Positions 42,988 to 50,956 of a stretch of DNA of 64,000 bases are shown one piece after another; the stretch's first letter is position 1; the number at the start of each line of letters is the position of its first letter. The stretch spans positions 1 through 64,000 of the forward strand of contig NZ_VCDK01000007.1 of assembly GCF_007995215.1 (NCBI RefSeq). The letters run 5' to 3'. The position numbers and the translations under genes are program-made. Below the pieces are notes generated by a model, which saw only the letters and a list, made by a program, of their open reading frames with translations, did no database searches and was not told the origin of the DNA. Origin of the DNA: Shimia ponticola (GTDB lineage Bacteria > Pseudomonadota > Alphaproteobacteria > Rhodobacterales > Rhodobacteraceae).

Positions 42988-43849
42988 CAATGAAATTGTC
43001 GAACTGTGGGTAGCCTGCATTCGAATACATCGAACGAACATAGTCGTAGGCGCTGTCCTCGATCGAGACGAGGTCCATGCCAACGTATTTGTCGTTCTCT
43101 TCATGTGCAGTGATGCCCGCAATAATGCTGTCCTTGTTGGCCAGGATCGCATCGCGCACTTTCATCGCGGCCTCTTGAGGCACATGGGCACCAACCATGA
43201 TCATGTCGTTCGGCAGATCGCCCGAGCGCGCAATCATCTTGAAGAAACCATAGGGCAGGTCGGTTTCCTTGTTGCGCACGTTTAGCCAGCTGCCTGCGTT
43301 TGACCCCAAAGCGTCTACGTCACCATTCTTCAGCGCTTCATGGGCGATGTTACGGCTGGTGTGCGTCTTCTCGATGTCGTTGACCGGGTCGAGGCCGTAA
43401 TCCGCCAGAACCTGCATCGGGCAAAGCATGTTGGAAGTGGAACCGATGTCGCCAAAGGCAACCTTCTTGCCCTTCAAGTCGGCCACTGTGTTGATGCCGC
43501 TATCTGCGCGCACGACGATGGCGCAGTGATAGTCAGGACGTCCAAGGCCGATGATCGGTGTGGCGTTGGTCAGCTTGTTGATGACCACATATTCCGCAGG
43601 GCCAGATACAACGAAATCGACGGTTTCGCCGCGCAGTGCTTCTGCCGCCGCAGTGCGCGAGTTCACGGCAAAGAATTCAAACGTGTCGCCAGTGGCCGCT
43701 TCAAGCGCATCCTTGAACGGACCCCATTCCAATTGAAGGCGCTCCATGCCCTCAACATCAGTGACAGCCAGCTTCCAGGTTTCAGCGTGGGCCGCGACAG
43801 CAGCAGTGATCGCCAGCGCAGCGCCAGCCAGGACAGATCGAAGTTTCAT
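42980..43849 (-). CDS. phnD: Phosphonate-binding periplasmic protein, copy 3
   Basis: 289 aa. Signal peptide (MKLRSVLAGAALAITAAVAAHA). PhnD family: WGPFKDALEAATGDTFEFFAVNSRTAAAEALRGETVDFVVSGPAEYVV, GDIGSTSNMLCP, KTHTSRNIAHEALKNGDVDALG. Its pocket segments (VSGPAEY, SRTAAAEA) differ strongly from PhnD1 and PhnD2, suggesting another ligand. First gene of the block 3 operon, behind a Pho box and a PhnF1 palindrome. Confidence 0.89.
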   Translation of the reverse strand: MKLRSVLAGAALAITAAVAAHAETWKLAVTDVEGMERLQLEWGPFKDALEAATGDTFEFFAVNSRTAAAEALRGETVDFVVSGPAEYVVINKLTNATPIIGLGRPDYHCAIVVRADSGINTVADLKGKKVAFGDIGSTSNMLCPMQVLADYGLDPVNDIEKTHTSRNIAHEALKNGDVDALGSNAGSWLNVRNKETDLPYGFFKMIARSGDLPNDMIMVGAHVPQEAAMKVRDAILANKDSIIAGITAHEENDKYVGMDLVSIEDSAYDYVRSMYSNAGYPQFDNFIGD

Positions 43850-43869
43850 GGTGATTCCCCCAATTTGAA

Positions 43870-43885
43870 ATTCATTCGGATGATT
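43870..43885. promoter_or_regulatory. Candidate PhnF1 operator, copy 3
   Basis: ATTCATTCGGATGATT, one base different from the two perfect copies, 20 bp before the phnD3 start. Links block 3 to PhnF1. Confidence 0.65.
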
Positions 43886-43906
43886 TCGAGGGATTGAAAC
43901 ATCTGC

Positions 43907-43924
43907 GTGACAGGCGCATGACCG
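43907..43924 (-). promoter_or_regulatory. Candidate Pho box for phnD3
   Basis: Minus-strand CGGTCAT-GCGC-CTGTCAC, spaced from the PhnF1 palindrome much as at phnF1 (21 versus 18 bp). The rest of 43925-44086 shows no gene. Confidence 0.65.
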
Positions 43925-44086
43925 TTTTGTTTCGATTGCGCCTGGATGTCAGTTGACATGGTCACAAAGTGTCCTGTCGTCAGCCGTGCTATGCCATTGA
44001 GAAGTTAGGACGCACCTAGTCGGCAAATTTGCGAAACTGATTTGACGAAGCACAGTACCGCACAATCGAATGGCACAAACTCGCAT

Positions 44087-44245
44087 TTACAGGTCTATTA
44101 AGACAAAGTTTGGTTTTTCCCCATCAAACCACAAAGGCTGTTTCGTACCGTCTTGCCATTCGTAGACAAAACCTACGGTCTCGCCCGATTCGACCTCAAC
44201 AATCCGATCGGTCGCACGAGCCTCATCCTCTTCATTTTCCGACAT
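44087..44245 (-). CDS. Small acidic protein, paralog of the 55512 protein
   Basis: 52 aa from MSENEEDEAR, preceded by GGGAAG. The segment VESGETVGFVYEWQDGTKQPLWFDGEKPNF matches, residue for residue in its frame, the protein at 55512 (ETGAHVGWLYEWNTGDLEPMWCDGPKLD): E-x-G-x-x-VG-x-x-YEW-x-x-G-x-x-x-P-x-W-x-DG-x-K. Function unknown. A longer frame to 44365 exists but lacks support. Confidence 0.6.
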   Translation of the reverse strand: MSENEEDEARATDRIVEVESGETVGFVYEWQDGTKQPLWFDGEKPNFVLIDL

Positions 44246-44636
44246 GCCACTTCCCGGATTGGTCAAGCGATCTGAATACACCCACGAATTGCGGGCGAGC
44301 GAGCGTATTGGAGCGTTTGAATCTGTTGACTGTCTAAGACGTTCGAACGGACGCGTTACGGCCACTCGAAGGCATGCGCTATCTGATGTTGGAGGAATTC
44401 ACGAATGAGTTTTCTCAGGTCGGTGCCTCCGTGTTCTGCGCTGCATGTGCCTGAGCGCCGTGAGATTGACCTGAAGTTACGGTACGAGACTCATAATTAC
44501 AATTTCAACCGGAGCGTGACCATTGTTCTGTGACTAAATCCGCCCGTTTATGCTAACGTGAGCGGGAATACGCTCAGGAAATATGAATTTTTCAGGCTAC
44601 TTCGGGTTTCACTTGCCACCATTCGCAGATTATCTC

Positions 44637-44651
44637 ATTATTATAATATTG
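44637..44651. promoter_or_regulatory. AT-rich palindrome-like element, copy 1
   Basis: ATTATTATAATATTG, matching the 53213 palindrome except at one base, 20 bp before the secreted-protein gene. Contains a TATAAT -10-like core. The rest of 44246-44671 holds no gene I can support. Confidence 0.5.
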
Positions 44652-44671
44652 CAGTCGATTTTGGATCATCC

Positions 44672-45439
44672 ATGCCTGACTTGATATCACACGCATGTAC
44701 TGCCGCGTTCGCCGGGATACTAACCCTCGGGCCAGGTCTTCAGCCAGCGGCATCACAAAGCTATCAGATCGATTGTGCGATCCTGCTTTGCCTTTCGGGT
44801 GGTTGGCCAGCCTCGACACCGTGCGCGCGGGCGCGGGCGGAGTTCATTCGGCGAATCACCCCGTGGCCCGTTGAGCCACCACTTCAGATTTGGCGCTGTC
44901 CGATGGGAGCAAGTCTTCAGACACCGCAGGAACATGCGCCCCTTCCCCGGTTCTGGGACATTCTGGTTCCCGAAACGCTACGCAGAAACCAAACACCTCT
45001 TCAGCATTGGGGAGAAATCCAACGGGCTCAGGCGCAGCCCGCCGCATATCACTCAGGCGGCCCATCGGCGGCGCGTTTACCCGATGGCTTCGCTGTGACG
45101 CTCGCACAAGCCTCTCCCGGCGCCGACATCGATATCAGTGGCCCGGAGTTCAACTTCGTGCGCTCCATTCGGGTGTACAACGTCACCTACGCCAGCCAGC
45201 GCGAGAGCGGCGGCGAGCTGGATCGAGAATGCAACCGCTACCTCTCGATGCGGATCGGGACGTATGGCACGCAAGGTGACTTCCGTTGGTCACGCGGCTC
45301 CAGTCCCAGCCAATTGCCGGAGGCGCATGTGGGGCTCGAGCGCTATGGCGAGCATTGCCCGGGTATATTCCACCGGTCGGTCTTTGTGGACTGGCGCGAT
45401 TACGAGGGAAACTATGGCTTCGAGCAGGTGAACTACTGA
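44672..45439 (+). CDS. Secreted plasmid protein, TrbM-like N-terminus
   Basis: 255 aa from MPDLISHACTAAF, with a signal peptide to about AASQS. The mature start YQIDCAILLCLSGGWPASTPCARARAEFIRR...RC resembles the cysteine-rich CAAILCL segment of TrbM/KikA conjugal transfer proteins. The C-terminal half is a different domain (ADIDISGPEFNFVRSIRVYNVTYA, FVDWRDYEGNYG). Neighbour of repA. A role in conjugation or surface exclusion is inferred; confidence is moderate. Confidence 0.6.
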   Translation: MPDLISHACTAAFAGILTLGPGLQPAASQSYQIDCAILLCLSGGWPASTPCARARAEFIRRITPWPVEPPLQIWRCPMGASLQTPQEHAPLPRFWDILVPETLRRNQTPLQHWGEIQRAQAQPAAYHSGGPSAARLPDGFAVTLAQASPGADIDISGPEFNFVRSIRVYNVTYASQRESGGELDRECNRYLSMRIGTYGTQGDFRWSRGSSPSQLPEAHVGLERYGEHCPGIFHRSVFVDWRDYEGNYGFEQVNY

Positions 45440-45485
45440 CGCCTCTTGTGGCCAACTATAGAGCGTACCGCAATATCTTGAAAAA

Positions 45486-45552
45486 TTCGGTACATCAGGA
45501 ACGCAAAACTCGGTATAACGGGAACAAGAGAGATTCGGTACTTCAGGAACAA
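45486..45552 (+). repeat. Three iterons upstream of repA
   Basis: Direct repeats starting at 45486, 45509 and 45534 with core CGGTAnnnCnGGAACnn (TTCGGTACATCAGGAACGC and variants). They lie between the secreted-protein gene and repA and end 3 bases before the GTG, so they probably mediate RepA autoregulation. Confidence 0.8.
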
Positions 45553-45554
45553 TC

Positions 45555-46628
45555 GTGTCAGAAAAACAGGTAGACCTCTTCTTGGACCAGCTCGCTGACG
45601 CCCCGGTCAAAGACGAGCGTGCCCTGATGGAGTTCCCGTTTTTCTCCCTTCAGAAGCGCCCGCGGATGACCCCCTTCGTCTTTGACGACGGCACGGTGAA
45701 GATCGAGATTCAGCCGGGGCACAAGGGCATCGCCACGATCTGGGACAAGGATATCCTGATCTACCTCACATCGCTTGTGAACGAGCGGATCGAACATGGG
45801 CAGTTCGACGTGGACGCCCCGGTCAGCGTCCAGGACCGCACGATCAAGTTCTCCGCCTACGATTTTCTCAAGGTGACGGGACGTAGTTCCGGCAAACGCG
45901 CCTATGAGCTCTTTCTCGACGCGCTGGATCGGCTGCGTTCCACCAACATCCTGACGAACATCACCGCCGGCGACGAACGCGAACGGCGCGGCTTTGGCTG
46001 GATCGAGGACTGGCGGGTGATCGAACGCACCAACCGCAACGGTCAGCGCGTCATGGGCGCTGTTGAAGTCACGATGAACCGCTGGATGTTCAATGCCATC
46101 GTCAAAGATCGCCGGGTCCTGACAATCAATCGGGATTACTTCCGGCTCTCGAAGGGTCTTGAGCGCCGCCTCTACGAGCTGGCCCGCAAGCATGTTGGCC
46201 GTCAACCGGAATGGTATATTGGGATCAAGCGCCTGGCCGAGAAGTGCGGCTCGATCGATACCGAACGCAAGTTCAAGTTCCGGATCAATGAGATCTGCGA
46301 GGCCGGCACCATTCCGGATTACCATGTTGAGATCGTGGATCCTACTGAAGTGTCAACCCCATTCAAAACAAAGGGAAAACAGGCGCTTGTACGGTTTCAG
46401 CCGAAATTTGACGACCTCACTGTTCCCGATGTACCGAATCTGTCTGACCTAACCGTCTCGCACTCCGTTCTGACCGAGATCAAGCACGCCAACCCGGAAT
46501 ACGACATCCAGTATATCCTCGATGCCTGGCGGGAATGGGCTGCTCGCAAGGACGATCCCGTGAAAAGCGCCAACGCTGCCTTCCGCGCCTTCGCCAAGAA
46601 GTACATCGAAGCCAACCCGATCTGGTGA
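45555..46628 (+). CDS. repA: Plasmid replication initiator RepA (RPA family)
   Basis: 357 aa from GTG. RPA-type replication initiator of alphaproteobacterial plasmids: MEFPFFSLQKRPRMTP, IATIWDKDILIYLTSL, GRSSGKRAYELFLDALDRLRST, RLSKGLERRLYELARKHVG and the C-terminal winged-helix region with DIQYILDAWREWAA. Binds the flanking iterons to open the origin and to repress itself. One inverted iteron lies inside the gene near its 3-prime end. No parAB follows directly. Confidence 0.9.
   Translation: MSEKQVDLFLDQLADAPVKDERALMEFPFFSLQKRPRMTPFVFDDGTVKIEIQPGHKGIATIWDKDILIYLTSLVNERIEHGQFDVDAPVSVQDRTIKFSAYDFLKVTGRSSGKRAYELFLDALDRLRSTNILTNITAGDERERRGFGWIEDWRVIERTNRNGQRVMGAVEVTMNRWMFNAIVKDRRVLTINRDYFRLSKGLERRLYELARKHVGRQPEWYIGIKRLAEKCGSIDTERKFKFRINEICEAGTIPDYHVEIVDPTEVSTPFKTKGKQALVRFQPKFDDLTVPDVPNLSDLTVSHSVLTEIKHANPEYDIQYILDAWREWAARKDDPVKSANAAFRAFAKKYIEANPIW
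46420..46438 (-). repeat. Inverted iteron inside repA
   Basis: Minus-strand TTCGGTACATCGGGAACAG, matching the iteron consensus, within the coding sequence of RepA. Confidence 0.65.
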
Positions 46629-46736
46629 CTCGGTACAACGGGAACATACTTTCGGTACATCAGGAACACCCGGCTCGGTACAACAGGAACACATCCTCGG
46701 TATATCGGGAACGCATGTTCGGTACATCAGGAACGC
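46629..46736 (+). other. Replication origin: five iterons downstream of repA
   Basis: Repeats of CTCGGTACAACGGGAACAT type start at 46629, 46651, 46674, 46696 and 46718, that is 22-23 bp apart, two helical turns, so RepA monomers would line up on one face. An AT-rich stretch follows to about 46830. Typical iteron-controlled oriV. Confidence 0.82.
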
Positions 46737-47002
46737 GAAACAACCTCAGAAGACTGATTTCCCTGAGTCTTTTCAGTACCCTAACCCCATAACAAACCTA
46801 ACCAAATTTCTAACAGAAATAACCAAGCCGGGAGAGGTCTCAGAAGGCAGCTCTCCAAAACGGCCTTCGGACATGCAAAGAAGCTGACGCTTGAAGCAGC
46901 CGTTGGCGCCCAGACACCCATACTCTGACGCGATATTAGCCAAGCTTTTCCCTTCTTAACCGTAGGCGTGACCATAACCAGTCACGTCAGAAGCCAGATC
47001 AC

Positions 47003-47021
47003 GTGTTCCCGATATACCGAA
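47003..47021 (-). repeat. Outlying inverted iteron
   Basis: Minus-strand TTCGGTATATCGGGAACAC, a full iteron match ~270 bp beyond the array. May mark the origin edge or a handcuffing site. Confidence 0.6.
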
Positions 47022-47155
47022 TCGCCTTGTTTCCAAGGACGAAGCGCAGAATGTGTGATCTTTTCCTGGTCCCCTTGGGGTTCGCGCGAGCGCGATACGC
47101 CACTGCGGGGACGTTGCTTGTCTTATGACTTTGCCTGTCTCCATGCGAAGATGGA

Positions 47156-47192
47156 GCCTCTGCCAGCCACGCCATTTATGGCAGGCAGAGGC
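47156..47192. repeat. Inverted repeat in the left end of the IS110 element
   Basis: GCCTCTGCC / GGCAGAGGC, 9-bp stem with a 19-base spacer, 120 bp before the transposase gene. IS110-family left ends carry a structured bridge RNA; this stem could belong to one. The interval 46740-47313 holds no gene. Confidence 0.4.
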
Positions 47193-47313
47193 GGTGTGTG
47201 GATCGGGACACGCTTGGTCGTAGTGGACCGTTCTAAAGTGCGATCGCACACCGTCTTCTCATGAGGCCTGAAGGGATACCCGAAGTTGGAGCTTCGGATG
47301 ACAATCATAGGAC

Positions 47314-48258
47314 ATGACGAAGATGACAGACGATAGCATTGGCATAGACATTTCCAAAGACAAACTCGATTGCCACCGATTGAGCGATGGTGAGTTCGCG
47401 CAGTTCCCCAACAGCAAACCCGGCTTCCAGAAGCTGCGCCGCTGGATCGGACCCGAGCTACCAGCCCGTGTAGTCTATGAGCCGACAGGCCCTTATCACG
47501 GCGCGTTCGAGGCGGCGCTGGCCGACCATTTGCCGCTGGTCAAGGTCAACCCAAAACACGCGCGCCGCTTTGCGGAGAGCAAAGGGCAGTTGGCCAAGAC
47601 AGATCGAGCTGACGCGCGTGTCTTGGCACAGATAGGTGCGGCGCATGGCCTGGAACCAGACGCGCCAGTCGCAAAGGATCGCCCTATTCTCAGAGAGTTA
47701 CAGGCCGCCCGCGCCGCGCTGATCAAAGACAAGGTGCGTCTCCAGAACCAGCTGGATCGGCAGCAACAGAATTTGACGTAAAAGCTGACCCGGCGCCGGC
47801 TGCGCCAGGTCGTTTCTGATATCGCTGAACTGGATCACGCGATCCGGACGCAACTGGAGACCTGTCCAACCCGCAAACGTGCGTTGCAACTAATCCAGAG
47901 CATCAAGGGGATCGGTGCAGTTGCCGCCACTACGATCCTGATCGAAATGCCCGAGATCGGTAGCCTGCGCAAAAAGGCCGTCGCATCGTTGGCCGGGATC
48001 GCTCCGATCACAAGACAATCCGGGCGATGGCGCGGGCAGTCCTTCATCCAGGGCGGTCGAAAACCCTTACGCGATGCCCTCTATCTGCCCGCCATCGTCA
48101 CGACCCAGTTCAATCCAGATCTCAAAGCGCAGTACGAGCGCATGAAAGCTGCAGGCAAACCATCCAAAGTCGCCATCACAGCAATCATGCGAAAGCTCCT
48201 CATCCTCGCAAACACACTCGTCAAAGAAGACAGAGAATGGGTCGAAATTAGAGCTTGA
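47314..48258 (+). pseudogene. IS110-family transposase broken by an in-frame stop
   Basis: The frame runs from TKMTDDSIGIDISKDKLDCH through VVYEPTGPYHGAFE and KTDRADARVLAQIG (DEDD-type RuvC-like catalytic residues) to TAA at 47779-47781, then goes on in the same frame to the C-terminal Tnp20 domain (SIKGIGAVAATTILIEMPEIG, ASLAGIAPITRQSGRWRG with the catalytic-serine segment, GRKPLRDALYLPAI). One nonsense codon splits an otherwise whole transposase. Inactive unless read through. Confidence 0.85.
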
Positions 48259-48471
48259 TCAAAAGGGATACTTTAGAACCCGCTGGGTTCTCGCGCAGGC
48301 AACCCAAATAGACAGGACCCGTGTCCTCGCGCCCCAGGCGCTGCGGGCCGCGCCACGTCCCATCGATTGGGGTGTGCCTTTGCTCACTCCGGCACTTCGC
48401 CAGTGGGTCAGGTTTCAGAGACGACGCCCCTCGGGGGCTGCTCTCAAAACCAGACACAAAGGAGCAAGCCG

Positions 48472-48849
48472 ATGCGTGCCACATCAGAGACCCCTACACC
48501 CGACGCCGTCAAGATCGCAGAACAGAACGACCGATTCCGGACGACATGGGGCGCGGATTTCACCGTGCCCGGTCAGATCGTGATGACGCGCGGTGTGGCT
48601 GACCTCTCGCCTGCCGTGAAAGCTATAATCATGCAGCGGGTCCAGGCCTTCGACACCTTCACCGAGGAGAACGATCCCTACGGAGATCACAGTTTCGGGG
48701 CCTTCAATATCGAGATGGCGGGCGACAGCCATCGCATCTTCTGGAAGATCGATCTTTACGACACGGATTATGCCATGGGCAGCGACGATCCCGCGAACCT
48801 CAATGTGACCCGCCGCGTCCTAACCATCCTTCACGCCTCCGAATACTGA
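48472..48849 (+). CDS. DUF3768 protein
   Basis: 125 aa. Starts after AAAGGAG. Family landmarks: IAEQNDRFRTTWG, FTEENDPYGDHSFGAFNIEMAGDSHRIFWKIDLYD and SDDPANLNVTRRVLTILHASEY. Small cytoplasmic protein frequent on alphaproteobacterial plasmids beside ParB-like genes, as here; function unknown. Confidence 0.85.
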   Translation: MRATSETPTPDAVKIAEQNDRFRTTWGADFTVPGQIVMTRGVADLSPAVKAIIMQRVQAFDTFTEENDPYGDHSFGAFNIEMAGDSHRIFWKIDLYDTDYAMGSDDPANLNVTRRVLTILHASEY

Positions 48850-48893
48850 GCCGCCTGACCCGTCCTCGGAGCAGGCCTCAAAACTCCCAAGAA

Positions 48894-48908
48894 AAGGAGG
48901 TGATCCAC
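48894..48908 (+). other. 15-base perfect complement of the 16S rRNA 3' tail
   Basis: AAAGGAGGTGATCCA pairs without mismatch to the anti-Shine-Dalgarno tail (TGGATCACCTCCTTT). It stands 80 bp before the ParB-like start, far too distant for normal initiation there. It might serve a short leader peptide (TTG at 48914 reading to the ATGA of the next gene). Confidence 0.45.
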
Positions 48909-48987
48909 CCCGTTTGCAACGGCGGGCGGCGGGCAGATGCCCCCTGCCCCGTCGCACCCAACTTCATTCAAAATCAAAGGAAAAGAC

Positions 48988-50838
48988 ATGACCAATCAAT
49001 CAACCATCCCGAACGACGCGGCGATCATCTATGCATCGCTCGACCAGCTCTACCTGCACGATCTCAATCCCCGCCAAGATGTGGCACAGGAGGACGTGGA
49101 GACACTTGCAGACAGTATCAGGACCTGCGGGCTTCTGCAGAACCTCGGCGGCATTCAGGACGATGACGGCAAGATCGGCATCGTGTCCGGCGGTCGCCGT
49201 TTCAGGGCGTTGGCCTATGTCGAAGCGAAATATCCTGACTTCGAGGGCACATCTTCGATCCCTGTTCTCTTGGCCCGTGATCTGGAGCAGGCGGAATTCT
49301 GGGCCAATGCGGAAAACACGGCCCGTGAAGCGCTCGATCCGGCAGACGAAATCCGGGCCTATGGACGGATGGCTGCAACCAATGCCAATGCCGAGGCGAT
49401 TGCCAGCGCCTTCGGTGTGACCGTCGCCCATGTCAAAGGCCGCCTGAAACTCGCCAACCTGCCCGACGCGGCCCTTGATGCGTTGAAAGCCAAGACCATC
49501 AATCTCTCGGCGGCGCAGAAGATGACGACCGCTCAGGACGAGAAGCTGGTCCTTGAGGCGCTGCAGGCGATTGAAGAGGGCCGCCTGTCCAACGTGAGCC
49601 AGTTGGACCACTTCCTGCATCCGAAAGCGGCCAAAGCCACGGACCGCCGCGCGGTGTTTGTCGGTGTCGAGGCCTACGAGGCCGGTGGCGGCAAAATCAC
49701 CCGCGATCTTTTCTCCGAGGATGTCTTCTTCGACGATCAGGATATCTTGGATGAAGCCTTTGCCGCGCAACTGGCCCGAGCGGCGGAGCAGGTGCGTGTC
49801 ACCGATGGCTGGGCATGGGTGGAAACCCACAGCGAAGCCTATCTCGGCTGGAACTTCATCGAAGACAACAAGTTCGCCCGCGTCTATCCGGTCGAAGGTG
49901 TTCGTTCCGATGATCAGATGGAGCGCTACGAGGACCTCTGCGAAATGGCCGACAATGACGTTCTCAATGCGGAAGGAGAGGAAGAACTGGCAGGCCTTCA
50001 TGCCATTTTGCAGGGTGCCTTCTCCGACGCCCAGAAAGCCCATGCCGGATGCGTGGTGTTTGTCGATCAGAGCGGCGGCCTGAAAGTCGAGGCCGGGTTG
50101 ATCCGGCCCGAAGACAAGAAACCTGCCATTGCGGCGGGCGTGTTGCAGACATCCGCGCATGGGAGCGGTGACGATAAGGCACCGAAGAACCCCTATTCGC
50201 AGAAGCTTCGGGACGATCTCGACGCGATCAAGCTGGCCGCGCTGCAAAACGCCATGCTGGATCAACCCGATCTCCTGCTCGATCTGCTGGCATTCCAGTT
50301 GAGCGGCGCAACCGGGTTTCGCGACGTGTTCGATGTCAGCCTCGGGACACCCAGCAACGCTCCCTCCGTCGAGGCCGGGTTCGAGACCGACAAGCGGTTG
50401 AGCAAACCCGGTGTCAGCCCGGCAGACGCTTGGGGGGGCGATCTCAAGAAAGCCTTCGCCAGCTTCAAGAAGAAAGGGCCGAAGCATCGCGGTGCGGAAC
50501 TGACCCGACAGCTGGCGAAACTGCTGACAGGCGGAGATGCCGTCTTCCACGAGGTTCTGTCAGAAAAAGCAGGTGCCGATATTCGCAAGGTCTGGACGCC
50601 TACGGCAGAGAACCTCTTCAAACGCGTGGCGGGACCGATGCTGGAGAGCATCTACTGCGACGTCCTAGACCTTGCGCCAACGAGCGCCGAGGCCAAAGCC
50701 TTCGCCAAGTTGAAGAAGGCTGAGAAAGCAAAGACGCTGGAAGACCTGTTCTCGGACGAGACCAAGCAGAAACTGCTCGGCGTCACAGCGGCACAGAAGG
50801 CCCGGATTGAGGCTTGGGTGCCGGACTATTACGATTGA
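48988..50838 (+). CDS. ParB-like nuclease/partition protein, long plasmid form
   Basis: 616 aa. N-terminal ParB/Srx fold: YLHDLNPRQDVAQEDVETLADSIRTCGLLQNLGG, GIVSGGRRFRALAYV, ENTAREALDPADEIRAYGRMA and a helix-turn-helix (AIASAFGVTVAHVKGRLKLANLP). The remaining ~400 residues form a poorly known C-terminal region common to plasmid ParB-like proteins of this size. No ParA is adjacent, so it may act in plasmid regulation or transfer rather than segregation. Start follows AAAGGAAAAG. Confidence 0.85.
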   Translation: MTNQSTIPNDAAIIYASLDQLYLHDLNPRQDVAQEDVETLADSIRTCGLLQNLGGIQDDDGKIGIVSGGRRFRALAYVEAKYPDFEGTSSIPVLLARDLEQAEFWANAENTAREALDPADEIRAYGRMAATNANAEAIASAFGVTVAHVKGRLKLANLPDAALDALKAKTINLSAAQKMTTAQDEKLVLEALQAIEEGRLSNVSQLDHFLHPKAAKATDRRAVFVGVEAYEAGGGKITRDLFSEDVFFDDQDILDEAFAAQLARAAEQVRVTDGWAWVETHSEAYLGWNFIEDNKFARVYPVEGVRSDDQMERYEDLCEMADNDVLNAEGEEELAGLHAILQGAFSDAQKAHAGCVVFVDQSGGLKVEAGLIRPEDKKPAIAAGVLQTSAHGSGDDKAPKNPYSQKLRDDLDAIKLAALQNAMLDQPDLLLDLLAFQLSGATGFRDVFDVSLGTPSNAPSVEAGFETDKRLSKPGVSPADAWGGDLKKAFASFKKKGPKHRGAELTRQLAKLLTGGDAVFHEVLSEKAGADIRKVWTPTAENLFKRVAGPMLESIYCDVLDLAPTSAEAKAFAKLKKAEKAKTLEDLFSDETKQKLLGVTAAQKARIEAWVPDYYD

Positions 50839-50956
50839 ATGTGGACAGTGGCGAGGGCAGCCTCCCTGCCCTCGCTTCCCCAAGTCCCTCGGTTTGCGCG
50901 GCTCCAGGCTAGCACTAGCCAAGAGCCACGCATTCGCCCCGCTCAGGAGACCGACC

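Noticed and set aside
48894-48908. Fragment of a 16S rRNA gene
   Set aside because: Only 15 bases match, on the antisense strand, with no further rRNA sequence; better seen as an extreme ribosome-binding sequence.
49000-50550. 516-codon minus-strand frame opposite the ParB-like gene
   Set aside because: Mirror of a GC-rich coding sequence; low-complexity composition, while the plus strand has clear ParB motifs.
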